Source: JBGPBY01 sp041481485 (GTDB lineage: Bacteria > Acidobacteriota > Terriglobia > 20CM-2-55-15). From it: a stretch of 17,126 nt of DNA. The position numbers and the translations under genes are program-made. The stretch lies in contig JBGPBY010000108.1 of NCBI GenBank assembly GCA_041481485.1, positions 1-17,126 on the forward strand. Reading direction: 5' to 3'. Under the pieces are notes generated by a model that saw only the letters and a program-made list of their open reading frames with translations, searched no databases and was not told the origin of the DNA. This document shows, in pieces, positions 6,683 through 15,037 of the stretch. The first letter of the stretch is position 1; every line of letters begins with the position of its first letter.

Positions 6683-8145
6683 GCGAAAATCGGCCCTTCG
6701 ACGATGCCTATACGTATGACGATGTCCTGATCGTTCCGCTGAAATCGGACATCCTTCCTACAGAAGTCCGGACCAACACCCGCCTGACCAACCGCATTGA
6801 ACTGAATATTCCAATTGTGAGCGCCGCCATGGATACCGTCACCGAATCGCGTCTGGCGATCGCGCTGGCGCAGCAGGGCGGCATCGGGATCATTCACAAA
6901 AACATGTCGATTGAGAAACAGGCGGGCGAAGTCGACAAAGTGAAGCGGTCGGAGAGCGGCATGATAGTCGATCCGATCACCATGTCTCCCGACGACAAGA
7001 TCGAAGACGCTGTCAAACTCATGGCCCATTACAAGATATCCGGCGTGCCGATCACCGAACATGGCCGCCTGGTGGGCATTCTGACCAATCGCGACCTTCG
7101 CTTTGAAACCCGGTTCGACCTTCCAATCCGCGAAGTAATGACCAAGGATGACCTGGTTACAGTATCCGTGGGCACCACGCTGGATGAAGCGCAGCGCATC
7201 CTTCACAAGCACCGCATCGAAAAGCTTCTCGTTGTCGACAAGGATCAGCAGCTGAAGGGTTTGATTACGGTCAAGGACATTACGAAAAAAATCAAATATC
7301 CGCTGGCGGCCAAAGATCATCATGGCCGGCTGCGTGTCGGAGCCGCGGTGGGCGCCACCGGTGATTTTATGGATCGCATCACCGAACTGGTTCGGGCAAA
7401 AGTCGACGTCGTCGCGATCGATACCGCTCATGGACATTCGTCGCGCGTCATTGCGGCGGTGAAGGAAGTGAAGAAGTCATTTCCCGGTCTCGACTTGATC
7501 GTTGGAAATATCGCGACTGAAGAAGCCGCGTGCGATCTGATTGCCGCAGGAGCCGATGCTATCAAAGTCGGCATGGGACCGGGTTCCATCTGCACGACGC
7601 GCGTGGTCAGCGGTGTGGGCATGCCACAGATCACGGCTATCATGGGATGCGTGAAGGCGGCGCGAAACGCCAATATCCCACTGATCGCCGACGGCGGGAT
7701 CAAGTTTTCCGGTGATATCACGAAGGCTCTCGCGGCCGGCGCCGACACTGTCATGATCGGATCGCTGTTCGCTGGAACGGATGAAAGTCCGGGCGAAACG
7801 ATTCTGTATCAGGGACGGACGTTTAAGGCGTATCGCGGCATGGGATCGCTCGGCGCGATGCAGCAAGGCAGCCGGGATCGCTACGGCCAGGATCAGGAAA
7901 TGCCGGGCAAACTGGTGCCGGAAGGAATCGAAGGCCGTGTCGCGTTCAAGGGCCCGTTGTCTTCGATGATTCTTCAACTGGTCGGTGGCTTACGGGCCGG
8001 GATGGGATACTGCGGCACACACACCATCTCCGACCTGCAAACCAAAACACGTTTCATTAAGATCACCGAAGCCTCTCTCCGTGAAAGTCATGTCCACGAC
8101 GTTTTCATCACGAAAGAGGCGCCGAATTACCAGCTGGATGAATAA
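6661..8145 (+). CDS. guaB: Inosine-5'-monophosphate dehydrogenase
   Basis: The enzyme oxidises IMP to XMP with NAD+, the committed step of GMP synthesis, in the cytoplasm. From the ATG at 6661 it is 494 residues, normal for the family. The N-terminal catalytic portion (TYDDVLIVPLKS) is followed by two CBS domains (about residues 100-215) and the rest of the TIM barrel. The catalytic loop GMGPGSICTTR carries the nucleophile C311. The flap has YRGMGSLGAMQQGSRDRYGQ with the conserved Arg-Tyr pair, then EGIEGRVAFKGP. The start overlaps secA by 22 nt and lacks a visible Shine-Dalgarno. An alternative TTG at 6679 overlaps the secA stop as TTGA and has GGAG at 6668-6671, giving a 488-residue protein; I cannot decide between them. 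The overlap suggests co-transcription with secA. Confidence 0.97.
   Translation: MSRSGSLSENRPFDDAYTYDDVLIVPLKSDILPTEVRTNTRLTNRIELNIPIVSAAMDTVTESRLAIALAQQGGIGIIHKNMSIEKQAGEVDKVKRSESGMIVDPITMSPDDKIEDAVKLMAHYKISGVPITEHGRLVGILTNRDLRFETRFDLPIREVMTKDDLVTVSVGTTLDEAQRILHKHRIEKLLVVDKDQQLKGLITVKDITKKIKYPLAAKDHHGRLRVGAAVGATGDFMDRITELVRAKVDVVAIDTAHGHSSRVIAAVKEVKKSFPGLDLIVGNIATEEAACDLIAAGADAIKVGMGPGSICTTRVVSGVGMPQITAIMGCVKAARNANIPLIADGGIKFSGDITKALAAGADTVMIGSLFAGTDESPGETILYQGRTFKAYRGMGSLGAMQQGSRDRYGQDQEMPGKLVPEGIEGRVAFKGPLSSMILQLVGGLRAGMGYCGTHTISDLQTKTRFIKITEASLRESHVHDVFITKEAPNYQLDE
6668..6671 (+). promoter_or_regulatory. Possible ribosome binding site for an alternative guaB TTG start
   Basis: GGAG lies 7 nt upstream of an in-frame TTG at 6679-6681 that overlaps the secA TGA stop (TTGA). 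This arrangement is typical of translational coupling and competes with the ATG at 6661, which has no purine-rich site in front of it. Confidence 0.4.
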
Positions 8146-8154
8146 GTCTTCCCA

Positions 8155-9606
8155 ATGTCCGCGGTCGTAAACCGCTCCACTCGGGTTCGAATCTGGCCCT
8201 GGCTGGCGCTCCTCGGCGCCGTCGGCGTCGCCATGGCGCTGATCTATCCGGATAGTTTTCAACAAGACGGCGGCTTCCATTTTCTCTACGCACGGTCCGC
8301 GTGGAAGCATCCCGGAATGTTTGTCGAAGTCTGGCCCCGGCCATTGTTCACCTTCATCTACTCGTTTCCGGCGCAACTGGGATATCTGCCGGCAAAGTTG
8401 CTGACTGTCGTCATCACATTGATCACGGCCTGGCAGACATTTCGCCTGGCGCAACAACTCCACCTCGAACGTCCCACGTGGGTTGCACCGCTTCTATTTC
8501 TCCAGCCTTCGTATCTGATGCTCTCGGCCGACACCATGACGGAGCCGTTGTTCGCGTTGATCCTCGTTGCCGCTCTTCGTCTTCATGAAATGAAGAAGGA
8601 GTTCGCGGGAATGGCTGTCGCTTCCCTTTTAATTCTTGCCAGACCTGAAGGGTTCTTCATCGGCGTGCTGTGGGGAATCTGGATTCTTCTGGACAGGTCT
8701 TCTGTTCGAACGATATGGCAACGTCTCCCATCGACGGTGATTCTTGCCTCTGGCGCATTTCTGTGGTGGCTTGTGGCATTGCTGCTTTCCGGGGATGCGA
8801 TGTTTATTCGAAACAACTGGCCGCCGGAATGGGGCGTCATCTCGGCTGCAGACCGCGCGGGATCATTCTGGGATTACACCCATCGGCTTCCGAATATTGC
8901 CGGTCCCCTTCTCTGTGCTTTCCTGATTCTCGGATTGGTGGTTGCACTGGTCCGCCGGCGGCTGGGCATCGTGACTGCCGTGTTTCTTTCCTTCTTTGTG
9001 CTTCATTCCGTCTTTCGTTCGCTCGGACTGTTCGGTTCTGCCGGATATGCGCGTTATTTTGTTTGCGTCGCACCGGCAATAGCACTTCTCACTCTAAATG
9101 GATGGAATCAGCTGGCCGCATGGGTTCAAGGAGTCCCGCGGGCACTCCAGATTGCGGCGGCAGCGATCATCTTTTTTCTTTCCGGACTGGCTGCCGTCTC
9201 ATACACCGACTCCACGGCGTACACCCGGGATGCTCGGGCAGTGGCCGAGGCGGTCTCGTGGTACCACATGCATGGACGTCCATTTTCCAAAATGATCTAT
9301 AGCCAGGCGTACATGGCCATACTCATGGATCAGGATGTCGGAATCCGAGTAAGGAGCGGTTCGAACCGGACAACAAATCTTGAGATCTTTCGCAATATGC
9401 CCATCGGCACTCTGGTGTTCTGGGATCGGGATACCGGTCCATCATGGTACGGCGTGAAGGCGGACGATCTGGCTGCTGAAGGCTATACGCCGCTTTATTC
9501 TCAGTCGTATGTGATGAATGGGTGGATGAATCCCAGGCTTCGCTGGTGGTATCACGACTGGGGCCCGCGAAAACAGGAGATGCATCTTTTATATAAGGAA
9601 GATTAA
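8155..9606 (+). CDS. GT-C-type integral membrane glycosyltransferase-like protein
   Basis: This 483-residue protein has roughly nine to eleven hydrophobic segments in its first ~350 residues and a soluble C-terminal tail. After the first membrane segment comes a loop with FQQDGGFHF (D38, H42), in the place where GT-C enzymes carry an acidic catalytic motif. An ARPEGFF segment near residues 163-169 is also typical of the dolichyl/polyprenyl-phosphate-sugar transferase (PMT/ArnT-like) class. The family moves sugars from lipid-phosphate carriers to acceptors on the outer side of the inner membrane; donor and acceptor cannot be told here. The ATG is 9 nt after the guaB stop, without a clear Shine-Dalgarno, so expression by read-through from guaB is likely. 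The exact subfamily is uncertain. Confidence 0.75.
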   Translation: MSAVVNRSTRVRIWPWLALLGAVGVAMALIYPDSFQQDGGFHFLYARSAWKHPGMFVEVWPRPLFTFIYSFPAQLGYLPAKLLTVVITLITAWQTFRLAQQLHLERPTWVAPLLFLQPSYLMLSADTMTEPLFALILVAALRLHEMKKEFAGMAVASLLILARPEGFFIGVLWGIWILLDRSSVRTIWQRLPSTVILASGAFLWWLVALLLSGDAMFIRNNWPPEWGVISAADRAGSFWDYTHRLPNIAGPLLCAFLILGLVVALVRRRLGIVTAVFLSFFVLHSVFRSLGLFGSAGYARYFVCVAPAIALLTLNGWNQLAAWVQGVPRALQIAAAAIIFFLSGLAAVSYTDSTAYTRDARAVAEAVSWYHMHGRPFSKMIYSQAYMAILMDQDVGIRVRSGSNRTTNLEIFRNMPIGTLVFWDRDTGPSWYGVKADDLAAEGYTPLYSQSYVMNGWMNPRLRWWYHDWGPRKQEMHLLYKED

Positions 9607-9727
9607 ATGAAGTTCCGGCCCGCAGACAGCTGCGTTCTTGGATCGAATTCATTCTCATCATCGTTGATCGCGCTTACCGGAATCTCCGGATTGCCGGATG
9701 CGGCTCCATGTGCTAAGACTAGAGACT

Positions 9728-9985
9728 ATGAGAATTCAACTTTCTCCCCACGAATTGCTCACGCTTGTCGAAATTGTCGACGAGCATGTCGACCGGAATT
9801 TTCCAGGCATTAATCCGCCGCACCTGGTCCGCGACATCAGAGAGAAGTTTGAAGTCGCCATCGACCGGCAAAAAGAAGAAATTGCCGCCGCGATACAGTC
9901 GTCAAAATCGGCCAGGAACCGCGGCCCCAAAAAGCCCAAACCGCAGCCGCGACGATCGCGTCCAAATTCCAGCGCAGTCCGCTGA
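9728..9985 (+). CDS. Small hypothetical protein with basic, Pro-rich tail
   Basis: This is an 85-residue protein that I do not recognise. Residues 1-60 look helical and acidic-amphipathic (LSPHELLTLVEIVDEHVD, then IREKFEVAIDRQKEEIAAAI). The last ~25 residues are rich in Lys, Arg and Pro (RNRGPKKPKPQPRRSRP), a composition often seen in nucleic-acid-binding or disordered tails. The codon pattern is consistent with neighbouring + genes. The ATG at 9728 was chosen because the homogeneous helical region begins there; an upstream in-frame ATG at 9698 would add 10 residues from what reads like spacer. No strong Shine-Dalgarno is seen. It is 121 nt downstream of the glycosyltransferase-like gene. Confidence 0.55.
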   Translation: MRIQLSPHELLTLVEIVDEHVDRNFPGINPPHLVRDIREKFEVAIDRQKEEIAAAIQSSKSARNRGPKKPKPQPRRSRPNSSAVR

Positions 9986-10110
9986 ATTCCGAAACCGATC
10001 GCGTCGAACGTGTCCGCGCTGCTGGAACATTCGACTTGTAACATAATCGTCACACGGGTTCGCCTTTTCAAATTCCTGCGAGAACTGTACGCTTGGAGCC
10101 AATCTGACAA

Positions 10111-10116
10111 AGGAGG
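10111..10116 (+). promoter_or_regulatory. Canonical Shine-Dalgarno fixing a GTG start
   Basis: A perfect AGGAGG ends 5 nt before the GTG at 10122. It decides the start of the VOC protein, since no ATG is suitably placed. It is the strongest ribosome binding site in the window. Confidence 0.85.
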
Positions 10117-10121
10117 CCATC

Positions 10122-10589
10122 GTGGCGGAAAAAAACCCAAAAAATGACGGGCAGCCCAGCACGCAGAAACTGGTTCCTTACCTCCTCTACAAAGATGTGG
10201 GCAAGGCCCTCGACTGGCTGGGAAAGGCATTTGGATTCGTCGAATGTGGTGAGCGATTCACAGGGAAAAAGGGCCTCATCCAGCATGCGTCCATGCAGAT
10301 TTCACCGAACGGTGAAATTGTGATGATGGGATGTCCCGGCCCCAAATACAAGAATCCGAAAAAGCTGGGAAGCGCAACGGCATTGCTCTACGTTAACGTG
10401 GATAGTGTCGACAAGCACTTCAAGCGTGCAAAAAAAGCCAAAGCGAAAATCCTGGAGAAGCCTGCGGATACCTTCTACGGAGATCGCCGTTATGGCGCCA
10501 GGGATCCCGAAGGTCATCAGTGGTACTTTGCCCAACACGTCCGCGATGTCCCAGCGGAGGAAATGCAAAAGGCCGCGAAGAAGGGGTGA
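10122..10589 (+). CDS. VOC superfamily (PhnB/glyoxalase-like) protein
   Basis: This is a 155-residue single-domain protein starting at GTG. The pattern is that of the vicinal-oxygen-chelate fold in its PhnB-like branch: PYLLYKDVGKALDWLGKAFGF in the first half-module, H55 (IQHASM), and the second module LLYVNVDSVDKHFKRAKKA ending in GDRRYGARDPEGHQWYFAQH with H132. Family members include metal-dependent lyases, dioxygenases and antibiotic-binding proteins. The substrate cannot be read from the sequence. A Lys-rich C-terminus follows the domain. The gene stands alone, 136 nt after the small hypothetical gene and just before a large palindrome. Confidence 0.85.
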   Translation: MAEKNPKNDGQPSTQKLVPYLLYKDVGKALDWLGKAFGFVECGERFTGKKGLIQHASMQISPNGEIVMMGCPGPKYKNPKKLGSATALLYVNVDSVDKHFKRAKKAKAKILEKPADTFYGDRRYGARDPEGHQWYFAQHVRDVPAEEMQKAAKKG

Positions 10590-10600
10590 GGGGCCTGGTT

Positions 10601-10720
10601 TCAGTTGAGAATTGAAAATTGATTATTGAATATTGATTATTGCGCTTGGCAGATGAACAAGTCCCGATTTACCAAGCGCAATAATCATTAGTCACTAATC
10701 AATTTTCAATTCTCAACTGA
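10601..10720. repeat. 120-nt interrupted palindrome built of NTGANNA heptads
   Basis: Outer arms 10601-10625 and 10696-10720 are perfect 25-bp inverted copies. Inner arms 10634-10649 and 10672-10687 are perfect 16-bp copies. An 8/8-nt internal bulge (10626-10633 and 10688-10695) and a 22-nt loop (10650-10671) separate them. Read on + from 10605, the left arm is a run of 7-mers: TTGAGAA, TTGAAAA, TTGATTA, TTGAATA, TTGATTA, TTGCGCT. The right arm on - gives TTGAGAA, TTGAAAA, TTGATTA, GTGACTA, ATGATTA, TTGCGCT. It lies between convergent genes, so it could end transcription from both sides, but its origin as a mobile or expanding repeat is equally possible. Confidence 0.88.
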
Positions 10721-10742
10721 GGGATACAATCCTATAGATTGC

Positions 10743-10761
10743 GGGCGGTCATAGACCGCCC
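10743..10761. repeat. Small GC hairpin, GGGCGGTC-ATA-GACCGCCC
   Basis: A perfect 8-bp stem with a 3-nt loop, followed by CTACATT. It sits 37 nt beyond the stop of the minus-strand M1-like gene and downstream of the palindrome. On either strand it could act as an RNA hairpin at the end of a transcript, but no strong T-run is attached. I associate this kind of GGGCGGTC/GACCGCCCCTAC element with dispersed intergenic repeats in several bacterial groups; only this copy is in the window. Confidence 0.6.
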
Positions 10762-10797
10762 CTACATTAGGGAATCGCGTTCATTCACACGCGGCTC

Positions 10798-12780
10798 TCA
10801 GTTCGCCGCCGCCTGGCGGAACGGAGTCGCGAGGAATTCCCTTGCCGCCGCCTGAGCGCCGAAGGAGTCGTCGCCCGTATTGACTGCTTTCTGGTATTCC
10901 GCAACAGCGCGTTCCCGCTGGGAACGCAAATCGTAAATCTTTCCCATATTGATATGGGCCCAGACTTCAATCCACTTGGGTTTCAGATCGCCGTTGATGG
11001 CATCCTGAAACAATTGCCGGGCACCGATCAGGTCGACTTCGAAACGCGCCTCGCCCATTCGGAATGAGGCCAGCGAACTGTTGCCGTCGATATCCAGCGC
11101 GCGCTGATAGGCTTCCATGGCATCGTTGATACGCCCGGACGCATAGTCCTCTTCGCCGCGATTGATATAAACCGCGACTCGAATGTCCGGCGACATTCTG
11201 AGAATCTTCATCTGCGGATCGATGCTGATGCCGCCTGGCTTCGGCTTGCGGACGGTCGACACATTAAACAGGCTCGATGGGCCGACAACATCCACGCGTT
11301 TGTACTCTGGTTCGTCATCAGTCTGAATGATCAGTTCCACAGGCATGTGAAACAAGTCGAGGTCCTGTTTGATCTCGCCGTTGATTCGGTAACTGTAACC
11401 ATCCTTGCTGATCCGCAACACCTGATACGACGCGTCCAGTTGGGGAACTCCAGACGACGAAATCCATTGGTCGAAGAAGTACGCCAGATTATCGCCGTAC
11501 ACATCTGAAGCCAGTTTCGTAACTTCCGCGGTGGACACCGGTTTCGTGCCGAACTGTTGGATGAAGCGGGTCATGAACGTTTCGAATTTCTCGTTACCCA
11601 TCACCCACTGCAGCATACGAATCACGAAAGCGCCTTTGTTCTCGACGAGCGAATGGTATTCCAAAGATTCTTTGTCCGTTTCGCCGGCCTGCCGTACGGT
11701 CATGCTGCCTTCGTAGGCGAGCGATTTAACCAGAACTTTCTGGACCTGTTCCTGAAACTCGTCGCGCGAAAGAGCTTTCTCGCCATACAGAAGGCTGGCA
11801 AACACAGCCATTCCGTCTGACAGCCAGGCGTCATTCAGGGGATCCGCGACCTGGAATTTGAGAGGGAACCACTGATGAGCGATGGTCCGTGCAAATGCGG
11901 TCACGTCAAAATCGGCCTTGAACTGAGAGGTTGGCAGAACGAGCGAACCCATGGACCAATGAGACGTCCAGTTCGCATCCTGCGCTTCAATGATGTTGAA
12001 TTTCGGCGATGGCAACGCCCCGAACTTTGCCGTGTAGAAATCGAGCATTTTGCCGGCCGCCTGCGCAATGGGGGCAGTCGAATCGCTGGGCGCTTTCAGG
12101 GTATAGATCGTGATGTCGTTTGAACCGGACTTTACCGTTGACGCCGTATACTTTCCAACCGCCAGCGTGCCCCAGAACGATGGAGTCGTACTGGCGAATG
12201 TGCCGTTGGCAGCGGCCGGTACGTCGGTTACCACGGTCCAGCCAGCAGGTGCACTCACGCGGAGGCGCATATTCGCTTTGTCGCGATAGAGCCCATTGGT
12301 GGGAAACCATTTTCCTTCGTAGAGAAGATATGCGGAATCCGGAGATACTCGGTTCAGGATAGGATTTCGGGGATCTTCCTTCGCATCGAAAGTTCCGTAG
12401 TAATCGACGTGGACTGTCATGGTTCCATCCGGGGCCGTTACTCCGTTGGCAAGATCGACTTCAAAGGTGGCGTCGTATTCGAATTGACGGAAACGAACCC
12501 CCACACCGCCTGCTGTCACATTGGTCACTTTAAAATGGCGATCCAGATCGAAAGTCGCGACCGGATTGCGTTCCAGGGGACGCAAGACGATATCGACACT
12601 CCCGTCGACTTTTCGTTCCTCCGGAGTGAATTTGATATCGAGATTGTAGGTATCCACGTCAATGGTCTGCGGTGGAGCCGCAGCCGATGGGGAATTGACT
12701 CGGAGCTGGGTTCTTGGCTGAGCCCAGGCGGGAATTGCCAGGGCAATCAAAGCCACCAATGAAATGAATACGTTCTTCAT
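10798..12780 (-). CDS. Exported M1 aminopeptidase-like protein with C-terminal TPR, catalytic motif degenerate
   Basis: From the ATG at 12780 the protein has 660 residues. A signal peptide (MKNVFISLVALIALAIPAWA, cut near AWA-Q) is followed by an M1-type N-terminal beta domain (about 40-225), a gluzincin-like helical domain (about 235-420), a beta domain, and TPR-like repeats (about 525-640). The gluzincin core is recognisable by RTIAHQWFPLKF and WLSDGMAVF, which line up with HExxHQWFG and WLNEGFA of M1 enzymes. However, the first His and the Glu of HExxH are Arg298 and Thr299. The third ligand Glu is Asp322, and no GxMEN exopeptidase motif is present. Only His302 remains. It is therefore probably not a working zinc peptidase. 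A GTG at 12798, overlapping the upstream TGA, would add six residues; the ATG is preferred for its signal peptide and GAGAGA just upstream. Last gene of the three-gene minus cluster. Confidence 0.85.
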   Translation of the reverse strand: MKNVFISLVALIALAIPAWAQPRTQLRVNSPSAAAPPQTIDVDTYNLDIKFTPEERKVDGSVDIVLRPLERNPVATFDLDRHFKVTNVTAGGVGVRFRQFEYDATFEVDLANGVTAPDGTMTVHVDYYGTFDAKEDPRNPILNRVSPDSAYLLYEGKWFPTNGLYRDKANMRLRVSAPAGWTVVTDVPAAANGTFASTTPSFWGTLAVGKYTASTVKSGSNDITIYTLKAPSDSTAPIAQAAGKMLDFYTAKFGALPSPKFNIIEAQDANWTSHWSMGSLVLPTSQFKADFDVTAFARTIAHQWFPLKFQVADPLNDAWLSDGMAVFASLLYGEKALSRDEFQEQVQKVLVKSLAYEGSMTVRQAGETDKESLEYHSLVENKGAFVIRMLQWVMGNEKFETFMTRFIQQFGTKPVSTAEVTKLASDVYGDNLAYFFDQWISSSGVPQLDASYQVLRISKDGYSYRINGEIKQDLDLFHMPVELIIQTDDEPEYKRVDVVGPSSLFNVSTVRKPKPGGISIDPQMKILRMSPDIRVAVYINRGEEDYASGRINDAMEAYQRALDIDGNSSLASFRMGEARFEVDLIGARQLFQDAINGDLKPKWIEVWAHINMGKIYDLRSQRERAVAEYQKAVNTGDDSFGAQAAAREFLATPFRQAAAN

Positions 12781-12794
12781 AAGTCTCTCAGGCC

Positions 12795-15020
12795 TCACGG
12801 AATTCTGAAAACCAGCTTTCCGATACCGACATTATCGCTCTGATCGTATATCCGGAACGATAAGACGTGTTCCCCGCGCGATAACACATCCGAAATGTAC
12901 GAATACGACTCGGATTTCGAATCCGTGATTCCATCTAACGGAAAAATCGACTGCCAGGGGCCGGCATCCACGGAAATGTCGGCCTGATTCAGTGTAGACG
13001 TTGCATCGGCAGCGTCGATAGCAATCTGTACCTTTCCCGCGGCCGTCGATACTTGCCGCATCTTCACTGACGGCGGCGTATTGTCGATCGTAAACGGCCG
13101 GCTCTCGAATTCTCCGGTCAAGGCGTTGGCCGCAGGATTCGAAGGAGCATCGCTGGCGACGACCTTGAAAATGTACGTGCCGTCTGGGAAACTGTCTGAG
13201 TTTACAGTATAAAACGAGTCCTCCAGATCCTGCTTCAGAAGCTTCCAGACCCGATCGTTTTCCGAACGATAGTAGATATCAAAGCTCAGCGCATCCTGAT
13301 TCCGATCTGCCGCGGCCCATTGCAGCGACCGGACCCCGCGTTCCACCGACTTTCGCGGCGGGGTTTTTCCGGAAGGCTGAAGTCCGGCCCGAACGTTGGC
13401 CCGAACCAGAGCTGGATCCGAAGGAATCGGGCTTCCATTCGAAAGCGTTACCGGGACTTTTGTCAATGCGACCCCCGGAGGCAGGACTTCGACCGAGGTG
13501 ACTTCCGGCGCAAAATTCTGCTGCAGGTAAGGCAGCGTCACGGAATCCAGCAGAGGAGCTCCCCGGTTGGCTGCCGAGGTCAGCACGGCCTTCCACTGTA
13601 TGAAGCGTGCGGATGGACTGATCACCTTTCCACTGCCGGCAACGGGAGCCCAGTCGGACCAGGTCTTGTCCGGAATCCCGGTGTTTCCGGATCGGGTGAG
13701 CATTTCAATTCCCGCGGTATTCTCGCCCTTCCACGACAATGTACCCCATGCGGAAATGGCATTGGTGTCGCGAACGGCAGATTCGTAACTTCCGCTCGGG
13801 GACAAAGCGTCGCTCAGACCGAACAGCTTGCCGGTATTGGCAGACGTTGCGTAGACGCGATTTCCCGCTTCCAAAAGTTTCGTGGTTTGTTCTTCCGTCG
13901 ACTCGATCAGAAGCGTGATATTTCGCGCACTGTCGATGGAATAGATTCTGCCTTTGGATCCGGTCGAAAACAGAAGACGGCCGTTATGTACCAACAACGA
14001 ATACACCATCTCGTCGCGGAATTTCAAAAGCGAATTGACCATACCGTTGGGAAGAACCTCCAGAATCGAAGTCTGCGATGGTTCTGACGGAACGTATCGA
14101 CGTCCGGAGCCGCCTGGCGTATTTTCCGGCGGCGGAGCCTCGGCTGTAACTTCAATAGTTTGCGCAGCAGAGGCACTCGCGCCAATCGAGATCGGCGCTT
14201 CTCCTTCTTCATTGCCGGCCGGACGAACGGCGGGAGGCGTGGATATCGCCGGTATGGATCCGGCGGGTGAGCTCAGCACTGCGGCATAGATTCGTCCGTC
14301 GGGACCCAGGGAGACCGCATGCACTTCGTGCAAGCCGGAATCGTAAAGGACGAACGCTTTCCCTTGCGGAGATATTCGATAGAGGTAGCCTTTGGGATCT
14401 CCGCCCGCGATGATGTTCCCGTCGCGGTCAACGGCCAGCGACACGATGTGTGTCTCGTCCGTGTCGTAGAGTGGGGAGCCCTTACCGTCCGATGTAACGC
14501 GATAAACAATGCCTTTATCGCCGGTGCCGACGATCAGGCGGCCCTGCTTGTCGAAGACCATGGACCAGATGTATTTCGTTCCCGGGTCGAAAAACACTTG
14601 AGGTGCGCCTCCCGGCTCGATCCGGTAAACCTTTCCATTCGGAGACGCGCCAGCATATAGAACGTCCTTGCTATCGACGGCGAGAGCCAGGATGTCGAGT
14701 TCGCTCAGGTCGGCGATCAAACTTCCTTTTCCTGCCGGATCCACTCTGTAAATCTTCCCGTCGTGACCGGTGCCGAGATAGACATTTCCCTTCGAATCGG
14801 CAATGGCGGTGGCAATCAGCGTTTGTTGAGTGTCGAAAACGAGGTCAAATCGCGGAGCGAGAATCAGCCGGTCATCATTCGTCAGCGAAAGATTCGATAG
14901 TTTCCCCTGCTGAAATTCATCGTAGGTTCGAACCTCCCAGAACGTCGGAGTGACCGCGAACAACGGAACGGCAAGTAAGACGAGAAGAAGCCAACGTGCT
15001 TTTGCGCGTACAGTTTCCAT
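12795..15020 (-). CDS. Exported beta-propeller protein with C-terminal FN3/Ig-like region
   Basis: This is a 741-residue protein with an N-terminal signal (basic start, then WLLLVLLAVPLFA). Residues ~60-260 and ~325-400 contain repeated blades of about 45 residues with the pattern GxxYxGT...GKIYRVDPxGK, such as NVYLGTGHDGKIYRVDP, VLYAGASPNGKVYRIEP and RLIVGTGDKGIVYRV. This is a beta-propeller of the NHL/PQQ/ligand-binding-streptavidin-like kind. A low-complexity Pro/Ala/Glu insertion (~260-315) splits the propeller. The C-terminal half has beta-sandwich character (SFDIYYRSENDRVWKLL, then FPDGTYIFKVVASD), as in FN3/Ig-like domains. No catalytic motif was seen; a binding or scaffold role is inferred. 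The ATG at 15020 has GGA 9-11 nt upstream. It sits between the S55 gene (17-nt gap) and the M1-like gene. Confidence 0.8.
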   Translation of the reverse strand: METVRAKARWLLLVLLAVPLFAVTPTFWEVRTYDEFQQGKLSNLSLTNDDRLILAPRFDLVFDTQQTLIATAIADSKGNVYLGTGHDGKIYRVDPAGKGSLIADLSELDILALAVDSKDVLYAGASPNGKVYRIEPGGAPQVFFDPGTKYIWSMVFDKQGRLIVGTGDKGIVYRVTSDGKGSPLYDTDETHIVSLAVDRDGNIIAGGDPKGYLYRISPQGKAFVLYDSGLHEVHAVSLGPDGRIYAAVLSSPAGSIPAISTPPAVRPAGNEEGEAPISIGASASAAQTIEVTAEAPPPENTPGGSGRRYVPSEPSQTSILEVLPNGMVNSLLKFRDEMVYSLLVHNGRLLFSTGSKGRIYSIDSARNITLLIESTEEQTTKLLEAGNRVYATSANTGKLFGLSDALSPSGSYESAVRDTNAISAWGTLSWKGENTAGIEMLTRSGNTGIPDKTWSDWAPVAGSGKVISPSARFIQWKAVLTSAANRGAPLLDSVTLPYLQQNFAPEVTSVEVLPPGVALTKVPVTLSNGSPIPSDPALVRANVRAGLQPSGKTPPRKSVERGVRSLQWAAADRNQDALSFDIYYRSENDRVWKLLKQDLEDSFYTVNSDSFPDGTYIFKVVASDAPSNPAANALTGEFESRPFTIDNTPPSVKMRQVSTAAGKVQIAIDAADATSTLNQADISVDAGPWQSIFPLDGITDSKSESYSYISDVLSRGEHVLSFRIYDQSDNVGIGKLVFRIP

Positions 15021-15037
15021 GATTTTTCCAATATTCG

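Noticed and set aside
6664..7437. 257-codon minus-strand frame inside guaB
   Set aside because: It is antisense to the conserved IMPDH barrel and CBS domains, with no recognisable protein features.
9607..9813. 68-codon + frame right after the glycosyltransferase-like gene
   Set aside because: Its ATG abuts the stop, but the second half overlaps the small hypothetical gene in another frame and the sequence has no coherent pattern.
9736..10230. 164-codon minus-strand frame over the small hypothetical and VOC start
   Set aside because: It runs antisense to a gene with a perfect AGGAGG/GTG start. Its composition is Cys/Ser/Arg-rich and shadow-like.
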